Assembly: GCF_964019385.1 (NCBI RefSeq)
Contig: NC_088655.1
Span: 20,444,371 to 20,508,370, forward strand
From: Sycon ciliatum
Taxonomy: Eukaryota; Porifera; Calcarea; Leucosolenida; Sycettidae
DNA: 64,000 bases
Direction of reading: 5' to 3'
Part shown: positions 32,142 to 41,632 of the stretch, one piece after another
How positions within the stretch are numbered: position 1 is the stretch's first letter
How the letters are laid out: each line of letters opens with the position of its first letter
Position numbers and translations under genes: made by a program
The notes under the pieces: generated by a model
The model's database searches: none
The model's input: the letters and a program-made list of their open reading frames with translations, nothing else
Told to the model about the DNA's origin: nothing

Positions 32142-33126
32142 GTGAAGCCACAACATCTTGCGCTAGCAACAGAATTGTATGCCACAACCGGGGTTAACAT
32201 CCGGACGGACGGCTATCGGCATCTCGGTGCTGCCCTAGGCTCTGCCCTGTTCTGCCACGGTTACGTGTCCCAGAAGGTTGACACATGGTGCACAGAGCTG
32301 CAGACCCTCGCCAAACATGCGGCGTCTCAACCTCAGGCTGCTTACGCTGTCCTTACTCATGGTCTCCGCCATAATTGGTCATTCCTAGCGAGGACAATGC
32401 CAGCCATCGGGGACCTCCTGACACCGCTGGAAAACTCTCTCTGCCAAGTTTTCCTCCCTTCACTGACTGGTCGCCAGGCCCCCGGCGAGGAAGAACGTGC
32501 CATCCTGGCGCTCCCGTGTCGTCATAGTGGTTTGGGAATTATAAACCCAGGGACCCTTTCCCAGCAGTACGACATGTCTACGACTGACACCAGACCTGTA
32601 GTCGATCAGCTCCTTCGACAGGAGAAGTCAATCGAGGAAGTTGTTGCTGCCACCAAAGCACGGCGTATCAGGCAATGGCCCTCTCCTCCCTCAGGGATAC
32701 CCTGAGTTACGACCACAGGCGGACTATTGATCTAGCCGCAGAGAAAGGTGCCTCCAGTTGGCTCACTAGTCGGCCATCTCACCGTTTCCAGTTTACCATC
32801 CATAAGGCTGGCTTCTGGGATGCCGTATGTCTGCGCTACAGGTAGACCCCTCCCGGTTGCCGTCTCACTGCACTTGTGAAAAGCCCTTCAACACCACCCA
32901 TGCCCTGAAATGTGCCATCGGAGGATTCACTGGGATGTGCCACAACGAGCTCCGAGATCTCACCGCTAATCTGTTGCGTGAGGTTGCGCATGACGTCAGC
33001 GTGGAGCCAGAGTTGAAACCCCTCTCTGGTGAAACATTTCCACTCCGGTCGGCCAACACGGAGGCTCATGCTCGTCTGGATGTGCCAGCACGTGGAGTGT
33101 ATGGGAGTAGGTTAGAGAGGACAATA
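32142..33126 (+). pseudogene. RT element, post-RT region and start of a nuclease-like domain
   Basis: One open frame (32142-32705) contains GYRHLGAALGSALFCHGYVS, QPQAAYAVLTHGLRHNWSFL and LPCRHSGLGIINP. A second covers about 32674-32848 (LAAEKGASSWLTSRPSHRFQ, FWDAVCLRY). A third begins at 32827 with a Cys/His cluster (CTCEKPFNTTHALKCAIGGF, CHNELRDLTA) and ARLDVPARG. The last motif pairs with FDVRVF downstream and looks like a PD-(D/E)XK-type nuclease core. Two frame breaks and the MITE at 33127 interrupt it. Confidence 0.75.
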
Positions 33127-33559
33127 GGGAGGTTTCGCTCTACAGAATTACGTATGAAAATAAAGTAGGAACTCCACGGAATTTTAATACGTAAAAATCA
33201 GAGCTGTTGGGTTTCGCTCTACGTGATTTCTCAACGAATGCTAAACATGCGTTATTGCTTTGGAGACGCGTTGGCTGCATGCGCCCACCGCATGCGCCAT
33301 GAACCGAAACAGCTTTTCCATTTTATTTTGCATGTGGTGTACGGTGTGTGTACCTTGTGTTTCGCACGGCTTGAACGTTGCCATGGACAAATGCGGATTT
33401 TTGAAAAAAATATTTCAAAAGGTCCTACGGAGGACTCAACGTAGGAAAGAGCTTTCCTACGGAAATCTGTAGAGAGATTTACGTGTGAAAATTGCCCTCG
33501 CTCCCTGGCGTGTAACACATACGGATTTTCATACGTAATTACGTAGAGCGAAACCTCCC
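33127..33559. mobile_element. MITE with TA target duplication (433 bp) inside the RT element
   Basis: 35-bp inverted ends with two mismatches start GGGAGGTTTCGCTCTAC and lie between TA at 33125-33126 and TA at 33560-33561. The element plus one TA is 435 bp, a multiple of three. The flanking reading frames are in register and would read directly from ERTI into LFDVRVF without it. No coding capacity. A third internal copy of the terminal word is near 33209. Confidence 0.85.
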
Positions 33560-33952
33560 TATTGTTTGATGTTCGGGTGTTTAACCCTTTTGTTCCCTCC
33601 AATCGTATCCTTACTATCCCGTCTGTCTACAGAAAGGACGAGCAGGAGAAGAGGTGTAAGTATGAACGGCGAGTCCTGGAGGTGGAGCATTCCTCGTTTG
33701 TTCCCGTGGTCTTTGCAACCACTGGTGGCCAGGGGAAATCTGCTTTGGCCCTCTTCGCAAGGATTGCCAGCAAGCTGTGTGAAAAGCGCCGTGAGCCTTT
33801 CCTGGTCATGATGGCTTTTGTACGGGCGAAGATCTCCTTTTGCCTTGTTCGGGCAATGGTTGCCAGTCTACGTGGTCACCGTCGGAACCCACCTCAACAT
33901 TTGTCTCGTTCGGCTGTGCTGGCGGCTGCTGAATGTGCCCTGGTGACATAAA
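33560..33952 (+). pseudogene. RT element C-terminus (nuclease-like domain, second half)
   Basis: Encodes FDVRVFNPFVPSNR, EKRCKYERRVLEVEHSSFVP, VVFATTGGQGKSALALFARI and a final FVRAKISFCLVRAMVASLRG before a stop. The layout (ARLD..ARG, then FDVRVF, then YE.RV.EVE, F.P.VF...GG) matches what I recall as the conserved tail of this retroelement type. It is separated from its first half only by the MITE. Confidence 0.75.
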
Positions 33953-35035
33953 CTGTGCGCATTATACATGATTGTACAGTTTCTTTGGTAATGGTGCTCC
34001 CATGATAATTAACTTCATTTACTCTTGTATTTTCAGTTCGTTTTGTTTGTTATGATTTCTTGGTTTTTCATTCGGCTTTTCCCATTATTTAATCATTGGA
34101 GTATAATTATTATCGATATGTACATGTACTTAGCTCCTCATTGATTTTTTGCCAGGCGTGGGCCATCCCCGGATTTCATAGGTGCCAAACATTTTATGTT
34201 TTTCATTCACAAACATGCATTTTGTCTACAGTTGCGGCTAGTCGTAATAAAAGAACTCGTACTTGAAAGAAAAAACTCGCGAATTCACGGATTTTTCCCG
34301 CCCACTAAAGTAAAGTTGCTCAACTTTACGTAGTGCGGAAGCTCCCTAATGTCAAGAAGATTTCAAGCCTCTGAATGTGCTTATTCAGGAATGTGTCAAT
34401 CTCGCCACCAACATGTGCAGATGCATCACCCTCCTATGATTTGATTAGGACGGCAATATGCGACTTGTTCATATTATTATTCCCTCAGTATCATTATTGA
34501 CTCGCACAGGGTTTCATCAATACAATTGTCGCCTCAGAGGGTGAGTCCTAACCAGAGAGTCGCACCTGGTCCTAAGTAAATATTCTTGCAAGTACTAGCA
34601 CACCCATGCTGTACTCCATGTCAGTCGTTTGCACCATAGTTCCACTTCCATGAACAGAAATTAGGAAAATTTTAATTGCTGAGGAAAGGTTGTCCTAGTA
34701 AAAACACATAAAGCATTCGGGGCAGATGTGCTGAGTTGAATGTTCATACTAACTCATAAAAAGCCAATATTAAGCAGAAAAAGGAAATGAATAATTTTTA
34801 GAAGACAAAATGACGACCCGACTAGGCCTCGATCGTAAAGATAGCAGATTAATCGGCTAATAATCGCAACGCTTTCCTTTAGTGTTGAAGCGATCTCACC
34901 CTCTTGAATTTAAAAGTCTAACAGCGTTCACATCAATACTCAACTTATTCTTTTGCTCACTGAGCAATACAATCTTTCCATTTTCTTCCTTCTGGTTTCC
35001 TTTTCAATTTAATCCTCCCTACCCAATATCCCTTT
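33953..35035. other. Intergenic AT-rich stretch
   Basis: No gene seen. A short palindrome (GTAAAGTTGCTCAACTTTAC near 34310) and general low complexity only. It ends at the chromovirus insertion site, CCTTT at 35031-35035. Confidence 0.5.
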
Positions 35036-35216
35036 TGAAACAGATTCACTGTTACTACTAACACTAGGAATAGGATACACTTATCACCTGCTATTATCAC
35101 GCTGCTGCTGTTAGGTGTTATGTCCATCATTGCTTGTTCATGTATATAAGAATGCATTATGGCAAGGATCATTGCTTATTCCAAGAATGACTACTGAAGT
35201 TAGTTGGACTGTTACA
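35036..35216 (+). repeat. Chromovirus 5' LTR (181 bp)
   Basis: Starts TGAAACAGATTCACTG and ends TTGGACTGTTACA. TATATAAG at 35143-35150 is a TATA box, placing the transcript start near 35175. The 3' LTR begins TGTAACAG, the inverted complement of its own end CTGTTACA. Confidence 0.95.
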
Positions 35217-36110
35217 CTGGTAGCAAGAGGATGGTTTTTCGTCATGTTCGGGCTATGCGCAGTGGCCGCATTAGTCGCCTACGGTATATTCGAGATTCAG
35301 AAGCGTCTGAATCACCTTATCGCACTCGGTCAGTGCGATGGATCAGATCAAACGCCAAGACGTGCTCAAGCTCCCAGCGGAGAGAGGCCACGCATGCGCC
35401 ATGTTAAGTCTCCGCCTGTGTTTCGTGGAGATACAAGAGAGTTCAAGGAGTGGGCCTTCGCCATCGAACTCGCCATGAAGTCCCTGCAGCTGGACAACGC
35501 GGAGGAGCGCTTGAGCTACGCGGCGAGTTTTCTGGAGGGCAATGCTCGTCTTTGGTTTATCGCCTCTCAGGAGGCAAACACGCTGTTTTCCGACTGGCCA
35601 GACCTGAAGAGCAAGCTGGGAGAAGTGTACGGCCCGGTTTATGACAGGGAACAGGCGCGCATCGACTTATTCGCTCTTCACCAAGATGAGACTCTTGACG
35701 AATACATCAACAAATTTTCGCGGCTTAGCTTACAAGTTCCCGAGCTTGATGACCACTCCAGAGCTATCTTGTTCACGCGTTGGCTGGCTCAGGGCCTAAG
35801 CGGTGAGGTACTTAGGGAGCATCCGCAACATTTGGCCCAAGCCATACGAGCTGCGGTCTCAGCAGACCAGTCGATGCGGCTAGCCCAAGCAAGCTACGCC
35901 AAGGCAGTGCGCGCACCAGGGCATCAGAGGCGCCAGCCTGGACCCTGGTCAAGCCAACCAACACCATCCGGTGGGAGAGAAACCAGGGAGCCAGAGGGTC
36001 GTTCAAGGCTGTGTTTCACCTGCAGGAAACCCGGCCATATTGCCAGATTCTGTCCAGAAGGAGGGAGGAACGCCACAAGCAAGCCTTCTTTAAACGATGG
36101 ACGCCAGTAA
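35187..36110 (+). CDS. gag: Chromovirus Gag
   Basis: The ATG at 35187 lies inside the 5' LTR, downstream of the presumed transcript start, and reads through the primer site. It is the first ATG of the frame in the predicted RNA. The 307-residue product has a hydrophobic segment at about residues 15-37 (GWFFVMFGLCAVAALVAYGI), then a retrotransposon Gag core (FRGDTREFKEWAFAIELAMK, WPDLKSKLGEVYGPVYD, FALHQDETLDEYINKFSRLS). Near the end is a CCHC zinc knuckle CFTCRKPGHIARFC. A start after the membrane segment, at ATG 35244, cannot be excluded. The frame ends at TAA 36108-36110, 13 bases after a slippery heptamer. Confidence 0.9.
   Translation: MTTEVSWTVTLVARGWFFVMFGLCAVAALVAYGIFEIQKRLNHLIALGQCDGSDQTPRRAQAPSGERPRMRHVKSPPVFRGDTREFKEWAFAIELAMKSLQLDNAEERLSYAASFLEGNARLWFIASQEANTLFSDWPDLKSKLGEVYGPVYDREQARIDLFALHQDETLDEYINKFSRLSLQVPELDDHSRAILFTRWLAQGLSGEVLREHPQHLAQAIRAAVSADQSMRLAQASYAKAVRAPGHQRRQPGPWSSQPTPSGGRETREPEGRSRLCFTCRKPGHIARFCPEGGRNATSKPSLNDGRQ
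35217..35240 (+). promoter_or_regulatory. Primer-binding site, initiator tRNA-Met-like
   Basis: TGGTAGCAAGAGGATGGTTT directly follows the 5' LTR. It matches the complement of the 3' end of animal initiator tRNA-Met (TGGTAGCAGAGGATGG) with one inserted A. Confidence 0.8.
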
Positions 36111-36133
36111 GGAAGGGAGTGCGACTACTGGCG
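36089..36133 (+). promoter_or_regulatory. -1 ribosomal frameshift signal, gag to protease
   Basis: Slippery heptamer T TTA AAC at 36089-36095 is in the gag frame (codons TTA, AAC). After a 6-base spacer, CGCCAGTA (36102-36109) can pair perfectly with TACTGGCG (36126-36133), an 8-bp stem with a 16-base loop that contains the gag stop. A one-base backward slip enters the protease frame at CGA. Confidence 0.85.
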
Positions 36134-36769
36134 AACACGAGAGCACCCAGGAATAGGCCACGAATCAAAGTTCAGAACAAATTCAGCCCCTTAGCAAATG
36201 AGGAACCACGCCTCGAGGAGACCGAAATTCAAGCCTCGCCTGTCAAGCATTCGTCACCTGATACTGTTGGCCGGCCTAATGAAGTAACCGCCAGCACAGG
36301 GAGCATTTCCGCCGACAACGAACACGACCTAATGCGCGTCCAGGGCAAGATAAATGGACGTCGCGTTACCATGCTACTGGATTCTGGGTCAACCCACGAC
36401 TTCATTTCAACTGACCTTGTCAAGAAGCACAACATCTCCACAACAACCGGTAGCGACGTCCTGAACGTCACACTTGCTGATGGATCGGTCCGCTCACAGC
36501 CTATTACGAAAACGGACAGCTTGAAGACCGTAGTCGGCGACTTTAGCGAGCACCAACAGTTCCTAGTATTCCCTATGACGCGGTATGACGTGATCCTCGG
36601 CAAACCATGGCTGACCCGGACGAACCCACAGATAATTTTCGTACCAATGAAATCAAGCTGGAGGGTGGATCCATCATCTGTCAACCGAGTGAAAGTGATG
36701 GCACGGACAAATCCAACCCACCGATCGAGACGTTCCTCATCTCAGGGAAGCAGGCTAGGCATGCAATGA
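36095..36769 (+). CDS. Chromovirus protease (-1 frame relative to gag)
   Basis: Open in this frame from 36011; the part translated after frameshifting begins at 36095. The aspartic protease active site is LLDSGSTHDFIS, with FVFP-type strands later (QFLVFPMTRYDVILGKPWL). The frame ends at TGA 36767-36769, overlapping the pol frame from 36607. Role: cleavage of the polyproteins during particle maturation. Confidence 0.85.
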   Translation, partial: RWTPVRKGVRLLANTRAPRNRPRIKVQNKFSPLANEEPRLEETEIQASPVKHSSPDTVGRPNEVTASTGSISADNEHDLMRVQGKINGRRVTMLLDSGSTHDFISTDLVKKHNISTTTGSDVLNVTLADGSVRSQPITKTDSLKTVVGDFSEHQQFLVFPMTRYDVILGKPWLTRTNPQIIFVPMKSSWRVDPSSVNRVKVMARTNPTHRSRRSSSQGSRLGMQ

Positions 36770-39750
36770 GAGGTGGCGCAGAAGGAATCCTAGCGTATGT
36801 GACAGCAGATCCGGACGAGCCACAGACGGTGGATAGTCCGGGTAGGGAGGATCAGAAGGATTTCAAGGACCTGCTGAAGGAGTTCGGGGACGTCTTTCCC
36901 GATGAGCTTCCAAACAAGCTGCCACCCAGAAGAGGCGCAGATCACGAGATAAAAACGGAAGAAGGAGCTAAACCGCCATCTCGTGCAGCATATCGTTTAC
37001 CAAAACCAGAGATGGATGAGCTTCAAGCTCAGCTCACCGAGCTGCTCCGTAGAGGATTCATCCAGCCCAGCAAATCCCCATACGGAGCCCCTGTGTTCTT
37101 CGTAAAGAAAACGGATGGAACACTTCGAATGGTATGCGACTGGCGTGAGCTGAACCGCATAACCATTAAGAACAAGGCATGCCTACCGAATATTGACGAC
37201 CTCTTTGATACCGTCCAAGGTAGTGCGTATTTCACCAAGCTAGATCTGAGGTCCGGTTACAATCAGATTCGAATAGAAGAAACAGATATTCCGAAGACAG
37301 CAATAAATACCCCATTCGGTCACTTTCAGTTCACAGTGATGGGTTTCGGCCTAACAAATGCCCCGGCAACATTCCAAACCTTGATGAACAGTGTCCTCCA
37401 GCCATACCTGCGTAAATTCGTTGTGGTGTTTCTAGACGATATCCTCATATTCAGCAAATCATGGGAGGAGCACCTCGATCATGTCAGAACCATCTTAAAC
37501 GCCCTCAGGAGGAATGAGCTATATTGCAAACCGTCTAAATGTGAATTCGGCCGGACAGACGTTCTGTTTCTTGGGCACCGGATAGACGGCCAATGCATTT
37601 CTCCAGATCCAGAGAAGATCAAGGCCGTGCATAACTGGCCTGTCCCGACGACGGTCACGCACGTAAGACAGTTTCTGGGGTTCGCTAATTACTTTCGAAG
37701 GTTCATTAACCATTTCTCGGCCATCTCCAAACCCCTGGAGGAACTGACAGGGAAACATGTGCGCTTCGAGTGGAATCAGACTCGACAGGAGGCATTTGAG
37801 CGATTGAAGTCTGCTCTGCTGGATGCACCAGTGTTGCGACTAGCAAACGTCAGTCAGGATTTCCGCGTTGAGACTGACGCAAGTGACTTTGCTGTGGCAG
37901 GAGTCTTGACGCAGCAAGCAGAGGACCAGTCCTGGCATCCTGTGGCTTACGTGAGCCGAAAGCTGTCTTCTGCCGAACGGAATTACACGGCCGCCGAGCG
38001 AGAAACTTTGGCTGTAGTGTACGCCCTGCAGTGCTGGCGAGTCTACCTATTTCGCCACTTTCAACTCTACACCGACAACATGGGAGTTGTCTACCTCAGG
38101 ACCAAACCAAACTTAACCAAGAGAGAGGCTCAATGGATTGAATTCCTGGCCGACTATGACTACACGGTACATCACAAGCCAGGGAAGTGTAACATAGCAG
38201 ACCCGTTGTCACGTCGACCAGACTTGGAACTGAATGGAATCGAGTTCTCTCTGGATGTGAATCAAGGAATTGCGAATCAGATCTCAGCAGGGTATGATAG
38301 TGACCCAGAGCTTTCGCCAGTAATCAAGCGCTTGATGGCTTGCAGCGAAGACGCCATGCATGAGCGATACGTCTGGAACAGTGTGGACCGGCGGCTGTAC
38401 CTAGTAACATCGGGCGATGCTCGCCTCTGCATTCCTCGCGGTCCGGTACGGCTGCAACTGCTCAAACAGAATCATGATTGCCTGACGGCCGGCCATCCGG
38501 GGAGAGACAGGACCTACCTGAAGCTGAGCAGATACTTCTATTGGCCAGGCATGAGAAGTACTGTGAAGGACTTCGTTAAATCTTGCGACCGGTGCCAACG
38601 CGTAAAGGGTAGCCAGACCAAGGCAGGACTGTTGCAGTCCCTTCCAGTCACCGAACAGCCCTGGACAGACATCAGCATGGATTTCATCATGGCACTGCCG
38701 CTGACCTGCCGAGGACATAGCGCCATTCTAACCTTTGTGGACCGTCTGACGAAGTATGTGCACCTGATCCCGACGACTGTTCATGTTGACTCTAAGGAGG
38801 CAGCCCGATTGTACGTGGATCATGTGTTTGCTGCCCATGGCTTGAGCAAAACGATAGTTTGTGATCGAGATCCGCGATTCACGTCGGCGTTCTTCAAGGA
38901 GGTTTTCAGTATTCTTGGCGTGGAGCTAAAAATGAGCACGGCAAACCACATGCAGACCGATGGCATGACTGAGCGTGTGAACCGTGTCATTGAGGATACG
39001 CTAAGAGCTTTCGTCAACCATAGGCCAAACAATTGGGATGAACTCCTATCGCTATGTGAGTTTGCGATCAACAATGCCGATCAAGCGTCAACAGGTAACA
39101 CACCATTTTTCCTCAACCATGGATGCCATCCAGTTACTCCCTCGAGCTTATTGAAGAAGCAGAAAGCTGGAGCTGGCATGGACATGAATGGTCCGCTGTC
39201 ATGGCTGGATGGCCGCGTAGAGGCACTACGTGAGGCACAGGATGCCATCGTGGCGGCGCAGGCCCGCCAATCATTGTATGCGGATCGAGGACGGGTGGAG
39301 GACGCCCTGAAGGAGGGGGATGAGGTGTTGGTCTTCAGGGACTTCCTGCTGACGCCCGAGGAACGAGACAGGCCTTCACACAAATTAAGGCTCAAGTGGT
39401 ATGGGCCGTTCAAGGTGCAGAAGAAAGTGGCCCCGAATGCGTACAGATTAGCTCTTCCAAGAATCATTCGGGCCCATCCAGTGTTCAATATTGCTGCCCT
39501 CAAGCTGTACCATGGCAATGAGATACCGGGCCGTACTCAGCCGGCACCTCCACCCCTAACCGATGCGGATGGCCATACGCGGTACATTGTCGAAAAGGTG
39601 TTGTCGCACAAGAAGAGAGGACGGCGCACGCAGTACCTAGTGAAATGGAAGGGCTACCGAGATGCCACCTGGGAGCCGGAGGAATACTTGATGGATGAAG
39701 CAGGAAACGCTATTATTCCGCTGAAAACCTACCTGGACCGTTTTTCATAA
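36607..39750 (+). CDS. pol: Chromovirus Pol: RT, RNase H, integrase, chromodomain (1047 aa)
   Basis: Uninterrupted. Reverse transcriptase at about residues 130-300 has VCDWRELN, LDLRSGYNQI and the catalytic VFLDDIL (FLDD in place of the usual YxDD, at 275-278). RNase H starts at ETDASDFAVAGVL. The integrase zinc domain is H...H (NHDCLTAGH) and CDRCQRVK. The integrase core has the Asp-Asp-Glu triad in MDFIM, VCDRDPRFTS and DGMTERVNR. A GPF module (LKWYGPFKV) follows, and a C-terminal chromodomain (RYIVEKVLSHKKRGRRTQYL, VKWKGYRDATWEPEEYL) defines a chromovirus. The frame is again -1 relative to the protease. Its first ATG has an excellent context (AAACCATGG), so independent initiation, a second frameshift or a recent one-base mutation are all possible. 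Confidence 0.92.
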   Translation: MADPDEPTDNFRTNEIKLEGGSIICQPSESDGTDKSNPPIETFLISGKQARHAMRGGAEGILAYVTADPDEPQTVDSPGREDQKDFKDLLKEFGDVFPDELPNKLPPRRGADHEIKTEEGAKPPSRAAYRLPKPEMDELQAQLTELLRRGFIQPSKSPYGAPVFFVKKTDGTLRMVCDWRELNRITIKNKACLPNIDDLFDTVQGSAYFTKLDLRSGYNQIRIEETDIPKTAINTPFGHFQFTVMGFGLTNAPATFQTLMNSVLQPYLRKFVVVFLDDILIFSKSWEEHLDHVRTILNALRRNELYCKPSKCEFGRTDVLFLGHRIDGQCISPDPEKIKAVHNWPVPTTVTHVRQFLGFANYFRRFINHFSAISKPLEELTGKHVRFEWNQTRQEAFERLKSALLDAPVLRLANVSQDFRVETDASDFAVAGVLTQQAEDQSWHPVAYVSRKLSSAERNYTAAERETLAVVYALQCWRVYLFRHFQLYTDNMGVVYLRTKPNLTKREAQWIEFLADYDYTVHHKPGKCNIADPLSRRPDLELNGIEFSLDVNQGIANQISAGYDSDPELSPVIKRLMACSEDAMHERYVWNSVDRRLYLVTSGDARLCIPRGPVRLQLLKQNHDCLTAGHPGRDRTYLKLSRYFYWPGMRSTVKDFVKSCDRCQRVKGSQTKAGLLQSLPVTEQPWTDISMDFIMALPLTCRGHSAILTFVDRLTKYVHLIPTTVHVDSKEAARLYVDHVFAAHGLSKTIVCDRDPRFTSAFFKEVFSILGVELKMSTANHMQTDGMTERVNRVIEDTLRAFVNHRPNNWDELLSLCEFAINNADQASTGNTPFFLNHGCHPVTPSSLLKKQKAGAGMDMNGPLSWLDGRVEALREAQDAIVAAQARQSLYADRGRVEDALKEGDEVLVFRDFLLTPEERDRPSHKLRLKWYGPFKVQKKVAPNAYRLALPRIIRAHPVFNIAALKLYHGNEIPGRTQPAPPPLTDADGHTRYIVEKVLSHKKRGRRTQYLVKWKGYRDATWEPEEYLMDEAGNAIIPLKTYLDRFS

Positions 39751-40003
39751 AATCGCTATTTGATTGGCAGCCACAGTTGTATTGCTAGTTTCTACGTGTT
39801 GCAATAGAAATGTAGCATTCTGCATGATTAGGATAGTGCTTCCCTGCAAGCCAGGCGTTATTTGCAGGGGACATGCACTGGATCTTGAGTTCATCAGTGT
39901 TGTTTTCGGCTACCATGCATTCCACATATCTATGCATGATCATTAGTTACCATAACTGTTCCTTCGAATTGGTACTGTTCTGAAAGTTGAGAGGGGGGAA
40001 TGG
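39751..40003 (+). other. Chromovirus 3' untranslated region with polypurine tract
   Basis: Non-coding. The purine run GAGAGGGGGGAATGG (39989-40003) directly precedes the 3' LTR and is the expected plus-strand primer. Confidence 0.85.
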
Positions 40004-40184
40004 TGTAACAGATTCACTGTTACTACTAACACTAGGAATAGGATACACTTATCACCTGCTATTATCACGCTGCTGCTGTTAGGTGTTATGTCCATCATTG
40101 CTTGTTCATGTATATAAGAATGCATTATGGCAAGGATCATTGCTTATTCCAAGAATGACTACTGAAGTTAGTTGGACTGTTACA
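40004..40184 (+). repeat. Chromovirus 3' LTR (181 bp)
   Basis: TGTAACAGATTCACTG...TTGGACTGTTACA, followed by the target duplication CCTTT. Essentially identical to the 5' LTR. Confidence 0.95.
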
Positions 40185-40189
40185 CCTTT

Positions 40190-41207
40190 GGTGCGTCCAT
40201 GGAGCTATGAAGCCGAGACCTCTGGTCGGCGGAGCTTAATGGGCCCCACCACCACACTCCATCATTCACCCCAGTGTCTGGAGATATGTGGATTTTGTAG
40301 AAAAAAACCGGGTACTCGTTAGTTCCCTCGCCAGAAACTCGGCTCGTTTGTGCGGCCAGCTCGTTTGCACTAACGAACACCTTACACCGTACACATGGCA
40401 GCAGTACACGTCGACCGGGGAGTCGACATTTTTTTCGACTCCCAGGTCGATCGAGAGTCCTGTCCCACGCAAAGTGAAAATCACTCGCAGTTACAGTGAC
40501 TGTATGCCTGCACGACACTTGAGTTGTCGTTGCAGCTTTGGCGGACTCTACTGATGTATTGTTTTGCATCTGCTGACCTCCATTCGAGCGAAAGTTATGG
40601 TCAGTTTTCTCCTGAGATGCAGCAAAGAAAAGGGCTACTTGCAATCTTTGCAAAACGGTATATTCTTACAAGGACTACTCAACGACGGCGCTGAAAAGAC
40701 ATCTCGACACCAAACAGCAGTCCGAAGTGAAGCAGCAGCAACCCCAAATGCCGGCGGTGATAATTTGCGGTGATAATTTGAACCAGCTGAAAAAATCGAA
40801 CTTAAAAAAAAGTTCTAGGTGTAATGTACTGCTGTTATGTGTTATCACGTTGTCTTTCCTTCCTTTCTCCTTTGTTCATTTCTCGCTTTGATTGTTAAAA
40901 TTCACACATAAAAAAATTATTATTCAAAAAATCATATTTGCCACATCAATGAAACTCGTTTGCTCGCTCGATAGCTTGCTCGTTAGTGGAACTGATCGCT
41001 CGTTTGTTATAGATACGCTCGTTTCAACACTACTTGCTTTGAGCATTCCTAATGAAACATAAGTCAATCCCCGGCTAATAGCCGCAGGGCAAATGCTCAA
41101 CGGGGCATGAAATAACAAGGTTCTCCCAGACAACTGCACCTCCAAGAGGCAATATTTCCACAACCGACCACCATCACCAACACCACCATCACCACCGCCA
41201 CAAGCCA
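40190..41207. other. Unassigned stretch before the assembly gap
   Basis: Contains repeated CTCGTTTG/GCTCG words (40940-41030) and a short ACC/ATC-rich run at 41165-41205. A 157-codon minus-strand open frame (40653-40183) has no recognisable domain and I do not support it as a gene. Confidence 0.35.
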
Positions 41208-41407
41208 NNNNNNNNNNNNNNNNNNNNNNNNNNNNNNNNNNNNNNNNNNNNNNNNNNNNNNNNNNNNNNNNNNNNNNNNNNNNNNNNNNNNNNNNNNNNN
41301 NNNNNNNNNNNNNNNNNNNNNNNNNNNNNNNNNNNNNNNNNNNNNNNNNNNNNNNNNNNNNNNNNNNNNNNNNNNNNNNNNNNNNNNNNNNNNNNNNNNN
41401 NNNNNNN
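41208..41407. other. Assembly gap (200 N)
   Basis: Exactly 200 Ns, a conventional placeholder for unknown length. It replaces most of the 3' LTR of the second gypsy element, which explains why the assembly broke there. Confidence 0.95.
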
Positions 41408-41435
41408 CAAGGTTGAAGAATCTGCATGCTCTACA
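41408..41435 (-). repeat. Gypsy element 2, visible part of the 3' LTR
   Basis: 28 bases identical to 47165-47192. On the minus strand this is the LTR start, TGTAGAGCATGC. The bases to its right (41436-41448) read TGGGAGGGGGCCA on the minus strand, the polypurine tract. Confidence 0.85.
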
Positions 41436-41632
41436 TGGCCCCCTCCCAGATTGAATCACGTCCTCGTGATAATGTGAATATTGTAAAAATAAAAAATGAA
41501 ACGAAAGAACCCAAGGAAGAAGCTATATAAACTGTGTGTTAAATGCCAACCCAACACTATATCTAAAAAAACTCAAATCTCAATCTCTCAAATCTTCACG
41601 AGAAAATTGTACATATCAATTGTTCTTGGCTC

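Larger units (their letters stand above)
35036..40184 (+). mobile_element. Complete Ty3/gypsy chromovirus (5149 bp)
   Basis: Two 181-bp LTRs (35036-35216 and 40004-40184) flank gag, protease and pol. The 5-bp target duplication CCTTT is at 35031-35035 and 40185-40189. The only LTR difference I noticed is at the third base (TGA versus TGT), so insertion was recent. A primer site, a polypurine tract, catalytic motifs and a C-terminal chromodomain are all present. Whether it is still active depends on the protease/pol frame junction. Confidence 0.95.

Noticed and set aside
40183-40653. 157-codon minus-strand ORF as a gene
   Set aside because: No domain, no splice or promoter support, and it borders the LTR target site; likely chance.
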